From contig JAWVEV010000023.1 of NCBI GenBank assembly GCA_033856535.1, positions 1 through 8,335 of the forward strand: a DNA stretch of 8,335 nucleotides, read 5' to 3'. Positions 4,601-8,335 of the stretch are shown here, piece after piece. Origin of the DNA: JAWVEV01 sp033856535 (lineage in GTDB: Bacteria > Actinomycetota > Thermoleophilia > Miltoncostaeales > Miltoncostaeaceae). The position numbers were made by a program, and so were the translations under genes. Each line of letters begins with the position of its first letter. Position 1 is the first letter of the stretch. The notes beneath the pieces were generated by a model that was not told where the DNA came from, ran no database searches, and saw only the letters and a program-made list of their open reading frames with translations.

Positions 4601-6308
4601 GCTCCGCCGGCTCGGCCGACCGCGCGGCCGGGGGCGCCGGCGGCTCGGCCGGCGGCGACGGCGGGAGGTCGAGCGTCGCCCGCCCGCCGGGGCCGGGCTC
4701 GAGCGTCAGGCGCCCGCCCAGCCGGCCGGCCAGCGCGCTCGCGACCCCGAGGCCGAGGCCCGCGCCCGGCAGGGCCGCGGCGGACCGGCCGCGGATGAAG
4801 GGCTCGGTGATGTGCGCGACCTCGTTCGGCGCGATGCCGGCGCCCGAATCGACGACGGCCAGCCGCACGCCGCCGTCACCTCGCAACGTCGCTTTCACGT
4901 TGATGGTCCCGCCGCGGGCCGTGAACTTGGCCGCGTTGGCGATCAGCTCGGTCAGGATCTCCTCGAGCAGCATCGGGTCGGTGTGGACCACGGGGACGTC
5001 GTGGTCGATCGACGGCTCCAGGCGCAGGCCGAGCGCCTTGAGGCGCCGGTCCCAGGCCCGCGCAAGCCCCCAGAGGGTCCCGCCCACGCCGACCGGCTCG
5101 CGCAGCACCGGGCGGGCGCGAGGGTCGTGCGCGGTGCCGCGCAGGATCGAGGCCACCAGCCGCTCCATGCGGTTCGCCGCGGCCAGGATGCGCCGCACGG
5201 CGGGGGCCGCGGAGGGGTGGCCCTCGGACGAGAGCTCGGCGGCCACGGCCTGGATCTCGGACACCGGCGCCTGCAGGTAGCGGGCGGCGGCGCCGGACAT
5301 CTGGCGGCGCACGGCGGCCAGGCGCTGCTGCTCGGTGCGCTCGCCGATCGCGACCAGGCGGCCGCCCGGCACGGACCAGGCCTCGACCTCCAGGGCGCGC
5401 CCGTCGCCGAGCGTCAATCGGCGCGCGGCGGGGCCGTCGGCCGCCAGGCCCTCGCGCACGGCCGTCTCGACGGCGTCCGCGTCGGCCAGCGGGAGCCGGC
5501 TCACCAGACGGTCCAGGGCCTCGTTGCGCAGGCGCGCGCGGGTCGGGGTCCGTGCGGCAATCGGATGCTGCAGGGGCCCGAGAACGGCGCCCAGGGCGTC
5601 GAAGCGGGCGTCGACGCCGCGCTGGAGATCGCCCGCGCGGGCGCCGGCGGCGACCAGCGCGGCGGCCAGGCGCCGCCATTCGACCGGCTCCTCGTCCGGG
5701 ACGATCGCCGGCGGCGCGCGGGTGGCGCCGACGGTCTCGGCGACCGCCGCGAAGCGCGCGATGCGGCGCGCGGTGCGGCGGGCGCGGAGGGCTCCAAGGC
5801 CGCCGGCGAGGAGCGCGAGCCCCCCGACGGCGGCGAGCGCCGGTGCGAGCGCGACATCCCCGAGGCCGGCGCCGGGTGGCAGGGCCGCACGCAGCCGAAC
5901 CGCGCCCGCCCCTGAGGCAAGCGGGCGCCCGGCCTCGACGGCCCCGTCCATCATGCGCCAGCCGGAGACCCCCGTCGTCGCGACGCGCTCCGGCCATGCG
6001 GCCGCGGTCCGAGCCCAGAGCGTCTCCGGGCCGGTCTGCAGCCTGATCCCGCCCGACGGACCGATCTGGCGCGCCGCGCCGCCGGCGGCGAGGAGCAGCT
6101 CCTCGCGCTCGGCGCGGGGAGCCGCGGGATCCAGTTGGGCGGCGAGCCGGTCGGCCTGCGCGGCCAGACGGGCTCCCGTCGACGAGACGTCGCCGCGCAT
6201 CTCCAACGCCAGGACGAGCGCCCCCAGCGCGGCCAGCGCCATCGCGGCAAAGGCGAAATTCCGCAATGCGGCTCGCCAAATGTGAGGGAGTGGATTGGCG
6301 TGTCTCAC
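4578..6308 (-). CDS. Membrane histidine-kinase-like sensor lacking the phospho-acceptor histidine, 576 aa
   Basis: Layout: membrane helix 1 (about 18-36), extracytoplasmic sensor region (38-150), membrane helix 2 (152-175), a linker, a PAS-like segment (about 258-330, ending GRLVAIGERTEQQRL), a DHp-like helical pair (about 330-392), and a HATPase domain (about 440-550). The ATPase motifs are present: N box ELIANAAKF (455-462), G1 D487-S-G-A-G-I, F box F504-I-R-G, and G2 G515-A-G-L-G-L-G. In the H box the pattern H-E-L-R-T-P reads R343-Y-L-Q-A-P348, so the phospho-accepting histidine is arginine (codon CGC). A proline/alanine-rich tail ends the chain. The GTG at 6308 is a likely start just before the first membrane helix; an ATG at 6368 is also open, and neither has a ribosome site. 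No response regulator adjoins it; the divergent neighbour is a BldC/MerR-type regulator. It may be a pseudokinase or ATP-dependent switch rather than a classic kinase. Confidence 0.82.
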   Translation of the reverse strand: MRHANPLPHIWRAALRNFAFAAMALAALGALVLALEMRGDVSSTGARLAAQADRLAAQLDPAAPRAEREELLLAAGGAARQIGPSGGIRLQTGPETLWARTAAAWPERVATTGVSGWRMMDGAVEAGRPLASGAGAVRLRAALPPGAGLGDVALAPALAAVGGLALLAGGLGALRARRTARRIARFAAVAETVGATRAPPAIVPDEEPVEWRRLAAALVAAGARAGDLQRGVDARFDALGAVLGPLQHPIAARTPTRARLRNEALDRLVSRLPLADADAVETAVREGLAADGPAARRLTLGDGRALEVEAWSVPGGRLVAIGERTEQQRLAAVRRQMSGAAARYLQAPVSEIQAVAAELSSEGHPSAAPAVRRILAAANRMERLVASILRGTAHDPRARPVLREPVGVGGTLWGLARAWDRRLKALGLRLEPSIDHDVPVVHTDPMLLEEILTELIANAAKFTARGGTINVKATLRGDGGVRLAVVDSGAGIAPNEVAHITEPFIRGRSAAALPGAGLGLGVASALAGRLGGRLTLEPGPGGRATLDLPPSPPAEPPAPPAARSAEPAELMAVGPG

Positions 6309-6369
6309 CGTATGATCCGAGATACGAGGGAATCTGGGGAGATTCCTTCCGTCTCGGGGAGGAGACATC
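6309..6369. promoter_or_regulatory. Divergent regulatory region with nested inverted repeats
   Basis: Between the kinase and the regulator gene lie three dyads. CGTAT at 6309-6313 pairs with ATACG at 6322-6326 (8-base spacer). GGAATCT at 6329-6335 pairs with AGATTCC at 6340-6346 (spacer GGGG). CCGAGA at 6317-6322 pairs with TCTCGG at 6352-6357. The last two share almost the same centre (6337), so they nest into one 41-base imperfect hairpin. A possible -10 box, TATGAT, lies at 6311-6316 inside the first dyad. The right arm runs into the Shine-Dalgarno sequence (6358-6364) of the regulator gene. It is most likely an operator, perhaps for the adjacent regulator itself. Confidence 0.55.
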
Positions 6370-7104
6370 GTGAATAACCAGGGCGACAGGACGACGTCTG
6401 GGGTCGCCAGCGACGAAGCTCGCTGGCCCACGGCCCGGTACCGGCGGCAGGATCGTGGGGGGAGGACGCTGACCGCGTCCGAGGCCGCCGCCCTCATCGG
6501 GGTCAGCGTGGCGACCGTGCGCGGATGGGCCGACCAGGGCCGGCTGCCCTCGCACCGCACCGTCGGCGGTCACCGCCGTTTCGACATGTCCGAGCTGCGG
6601 GAGTGGCTCGCCGAGCGCGGCGCGCCGGCCTTCGAGCCCGAGCGGCTCCGGCACATCCCGCAGGACGTCCCGGCCTGCCCCCAACTGGCTCGGGAGCTGA
6701 ACGCCCGGACCGAGGCCATCGTCGAGCGGGCCGTCGCCGGCTACGACGAGAGCGTGCCGACCGCCCTTCCGGCGCCCAGTCCGGCGGCCCTGCGCCGCTC
6801 GGCGATCCGCTTCGTGCGCGTCGTGGCCGCGGCCCTCGAGGCCGGCCGCGCCGCGACCTCGGCCGGCCGCGCCGAGCTCGCCGGCTTCCGCGGCGGGATG
6901 CAGGGCGACTCCGGCGCCAGCGTCGTGGTCGAGCACACCCGCCTGGCGCTGGCCGTGATGCAGGAGGCCGAGGAGGCCGTGCGCGCCGGCGAGGTGACCG
7001 AGCCGCTGGCGCTCGAGACCCTCCACGCCGTCATCGACGTGGTGCAGCTCTCGGTCGTCCGTGGCGTCGAGCAGGCCGGCGCCCGCTCGGGGCTCCCGCA
7101 GTAG
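6370..7104 (+). CDS. BldC/MerR-type HTH regulator with C-terminal helical domain, 244 aa
   Basis: A DNA-binding regulator. Residues 33-83 form an excisionase/MerR-like winged helix: LTASEAAALIGVSVATVRGW, then R-T-V-G-G-H-R-R-F (63-71) of the wing, and a closing helix SELREWLAER. Unlike single-domain BldC, a long helical domain follows (about 104-236). Its segment with I117, Y125 and P130, followed by a helix rich in A, V and R ending in ALEAG, resembles the RsbRD/PucR-type N-terminal sensor fold; that match is by eye and weak. It lacks the long dimerisation coil of true MerR proteins. The GTG at 6370 is firm, with GGAGGAG 5 bases upstream. A polar, probably disordered tail (1-30) precedes the domain. 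The gene diverges from the histidine-less kinase across a repeat-rich region and is followed 24 bases later by the 112-aa gene. Its targets are unknown; self-control and control of the kinase gene are plausible. Confidence 0.82.
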   Translation: MNNQGDRTTSGVASDEARWPTARYRRQDRGGRTLTASEAAALIGVSVATVRGWADQGRLPSHRTVGGHRRFDMSELREWLAERGAPAFEPERLRHIPQDVPACPQLARELNARTEAIVERAVAGYDESVPTALPAPSPAALRRSAIRFVRVVAAALEAGRAATSAGRAELAGFRGGMQGDSGASVVVEHTRLALAVMQEAEEAVRAGEVTEPLALETLHAVIDVVQLSVVRGVEQAGARSGLPQ

Positions 7105-7128
7105 GGCTGACGCGGGAGGACTGACGCC

Positions 7129-7467
7129 GTGACAGAGGCGGTCGCCGGGGGACCCCCGGCGCCGCCCGGCTGGCACCTCCCGGCGCCGGGGGCGCGGGTT
7201 CGTCAGATCGTCGAGCGGGGCCCCTTCGTCGTCCAGCTTCGCGAGGACATGGGAATGGGGAGCGCGCGCCTGACGCGGCATCCCGGCGCGCACGAGACGA
7301 GCTTCCTGGTGCTGGGCTACATGGAGCGCAGCGAGATCGGCCTCCCCTGCCACGTCGTCCGCCTGGAGGACGAGCGCGACGGCCAGGCCTACGTGGTCGA
7401 CACCGGGCTGATGGGTCCCGGCCTGCCCGCGGACCACTTCGCGGTGGAGGATCCGGCCGCCGAGTGA
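7129..7467 (+). CDS. Unknown small protein, 112 aa
   Basis: I do not recognise the family. A proline/glycine-rich start (1-22) is followed by a chain that alternates short hydrophobic strands and turns: FVVQL (33-37), TSFLVLGYM (57-65), CHVVRLE (74-80), QAYVVDTGL (86-94). This suggests a compact beta-rich fold. There is one cysteine (Cys74). No signal peptide, membrane helix or metal-binding pattern is seen. The GTG at 7129 follows GGGAGGA by about 8 bases. It lies 24 bases after the regulator gene, so the two probably form one operon, closed by the hairpin at 7474-7503. Strict third-position G/C codon use supports a real gene. Confidence 0.65.
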   Translation: MTEAVAGGPPAPPGWHLPAPGARVRQIVERGPFVVQLREDMGMGSARLTRHPGAHETSFLVLGYMERSEIGLPCHVVRLEDERDGQAYVVDTGLMGPGLPADHFAVEDPAAE

Positions 7468-7473
7468 TCCGTC

Positions 7474-7503
7474 CCACCCGGCCGCGTTTGGCGCGGCGGG
7501 TGG
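7474..7503 (+). terminator. Hairpin after the regulator operon
   Basis: CCACCC at 7474-7479 pairs with GGGTGG at 7498-7503, and GCCGCG at 7481-7486 pairs with CGCGGC at 7492-7497. This gives a 12-bp stem with one bulged G (7480) and the loop TTTGG. It starts 7 bases past the stop of the 112-aa gene. There is no T-tract, so it fits the GC-rich actinobacterial type. Its right arm overlaps the possible -35 of the reductase promoter. Confidence 0.55.
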
Positions 7504-7552
7504 TCGATCTGGTAGTAATACTGCGAAATACCTGCGGTGATTGAGGTATTTC
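7488..7552 (+). promoter_or_regulatory. AT-rich promoter and operator of the siroheme reductase gene
   Basis: The stretch 7504-7552 is clearly poorer in GC than anything around it. TTGGCG at 7488-7493 and TAGTAA at 7513-7518 (19-base spacing) or the overlapping TAATAC at 7516-7521 could be the -35 and -10. Just downstream, GAAATACCT at 7525-7533 and AGGTATTTC at 7544-7552 form a perfect 9-bp inverted repeat with a 10-base spacer. It would overlap the transcription start, the usual place for a repressor. The regulator is unknown. The leader to the ATG at 7615 is about 85 bases and shows no other structure I can support. Confidence 0.55.
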
Positions 7553-7614
7553 ACCGGTGGCGCCAGGTGGGCACGCCGCGCCGCCCGTCCAGACCTCCGA
7601 AAGGACCCCTCTTC

Positions 7615-8335
7615 ATGCCGCCAGCCGGACGCGGACAGTGGGCGCTCGGGTATCGCGAGCCGCTGAACCCGAACGAGCGCACCAAGAAGGACGATGACGG
7701 CCTCAACGTCCGCGAGCGGATCATCAACCAGTACTCCAAGACCGGCTTCAGCTCGATCGCGCCGGACGACCTGCGCGGGCGCATGCGCTGGTGGGGGCTC
7801 TACACCCAGCGCATCCAGGGGGCGCGGGGCGAGATCGAGGAGATCGAGGACTCGCACTTCATGCTGCGGGTGCGGCTGACCGGCGGCCAGTTCACCAATG
7901 AGCAGCTGCGCGTGGTGGGCCGGATCGCCGAGGTCTACGGCCGCGACGTGGCCGACGTGACCGACCGGCAGAACGTCCAGCTGCACTGGATCCGGATCGA
8001 GGACGTGCCGGCCATCTGGGAGCAGCTCGAGGCCGTCGGGCTGAGCACCGCCGAGGCGTGCGGCGACACGCCGCGGGCGATGCTCGGCTGCCCGCTGGCG
8101 GGGATCGACGCCGACGAGATCCTGGACGGCACCCCCTGGCTGGTCGAGACGAACGACCGGATCCTGGGCGACCCGGCCTTCTCGAACCTGCCGCGCAAGT
8201 TCAAGACGACGGTCAGCGGCTGCACGCACCAGTGCGCCGAGCACGAGATCAACGACATCAGCCTGATCGGCGCGTACGGCCCGAACGGCGAGCCGGGCTT
8301 CGACCTGTGGGTCGGCGGCGGGCTGGGCCCGGCGC
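7615..8335 (+). CDS. Ferredoxin-dependent sulfite/nitrite reductase (SirA/NirA type), N-terminal 240 residues, cut by window edge
   Basis: Six-electron reduction of sulfite to sulfide (or nitrite to ammonia) at a siroheme-[4Fe-4S] centre, with ferredoxin as donor, in assimilation. The frame is open from the ATG to the edge. Matching landmarks include GQWALGYREPLNPNE (7-21), RWWGLYTQR (58-66), TDRQNVQLHW (116-125), EACGDTPR (147-154), LPRKFKTTVSGC (192-203), HEINDISLIG (210-219) and DLWVGGGLG (230-238). They follow the order of mycobacterial SirA (older name NirA). Tyr63 and Cys149 correspond to the Tyr-Cys pair crosslinked near the siroheme in that enzyme. Cys203 and Cys207 are extra here. 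The cluster cysteines belong to the missing C-terminal half. AAAGGA precedes the ATG by 9 bases. Substrate choice cannot be settled from this half. Confidence 0.92.
   Translation, partial: MPPAGRGQWALGYREPLNPNERTKKDDDGLNVRERIINQYSKTGFSSIAPDDLRGRMRWWGLYTQRIQGARGEIEEIEDSHFMLRVRLTGGQFTNEQLRVVGRIAEVYGRDVADVTDRQNVQLHWIRIEDVPAIWEQLEAVGLSTAEACGDTPRAMLGCPLAGIDADEILDGTPWLVETNDRILGDPAFSNLPRKFKTTVSGCTHQCAEHEINDISLIGAYGPNGEPGFDLWVGGGLGPA

Noticed and set aside
3970..5915. Long plus-strand open frames across the acetyltransferase and kinase genes (3970-5280 and 4323-5915)
   Set aside because: They are out-of-phase shadows of the acetyltransferase and antisense to the kinase. Composition is arginine/glycine-rich with no recognisable motif.
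4876..8244. A 1122-codon open frame on the minus strand
   Set aside because: It crosses well-supported genes on both strands, contains long R/G/A/P-rich low-complexity runs typical of the antisense frame of GC-rich genes, and shows no domain. The kinase, regulator and reductase frames explain the same DNA.
1..8335. tRNA, rRNA, CRISPR array, insertion sequence or attachment site
   Set aside because: No cloverleaf, rRNA core, regularly spaced repeat, transposase or long direct repeat was seen. The excisionase-like fold at 6370-7104 has a long extra domain and no integrase beside it, so it is read as a chromosomal regulator.

Overview
The window is very GC-rich DNA with dense, short, back-to-back genes, GTG starts and strong GGAGG-type ribosome sites. 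A BldC/MerR-type regulator, a Flp-like prepilin and a mycobacterial SirA-type siroheme reductase suggest a high-GC actinobacterium. A deep lineage such as the Thermoleophilia is possible but cannot be shown from sequence alone. I see no rRNA, tRNA, insertion sequence or CRISPR array.

Left part (1-1328). Two minus-strand genes encode proteins with the same class III (type IV pilin-like) leader, G|Q-[GA]-T-V-E. The first is a 263-residue TadE-like protein and the second a 76-residue Flp-like pilin. They end at a perfect 15-bp hairpin at the left edge. A possible leader hairpin abuts the upstream start codon.

Middle part (1329-4600). Plus-strand genes encode a coiled-coil protein, a membrane-anchored zinc ribbon, a 53-residue zinc ribbon, an unknown 110-residue protein and a GNAT acetyltransferase. 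Minus-strand genes encode a GYD-domain protein and a gamma-glutamylcyclotransferase-like/rhodanese pair. Two convergent pairs end in a shared CTAG, so both stop codons lie in one 4-bp palindrome. The acetyltransferase and cyclotransferase-like genes diverge from only 24 bp, which appears to hold two overlapping -10 boxes and no ribosome site.

Right part (4578-8335). A minus-strand membrane sensor kinase overlaps the acetyltransferase tail by 23 bp. Its ATP-binding domain looks intact, but the phospho-accepting histidine is replaced by arginine. It diverges from a BldC/MerR-type regulator with a helical C-terminal domain, and the space between them carries nested inverted repeats. A small unknown gene follows, then a hairpin, then an AT-rich promoter with a perfect inverted repeat, and finally the first 240 codons of a SirA/NirA-type sulfite or nitrite reductase cut by the window edge.

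No single pathway links all the genes. The most distinctive features are the histidine-less kinase beside a regulator with an elaborate operator-like region, the 24-bp leaderless divergent promoter, and the repeated end-to-end CTAG gene overlaps.
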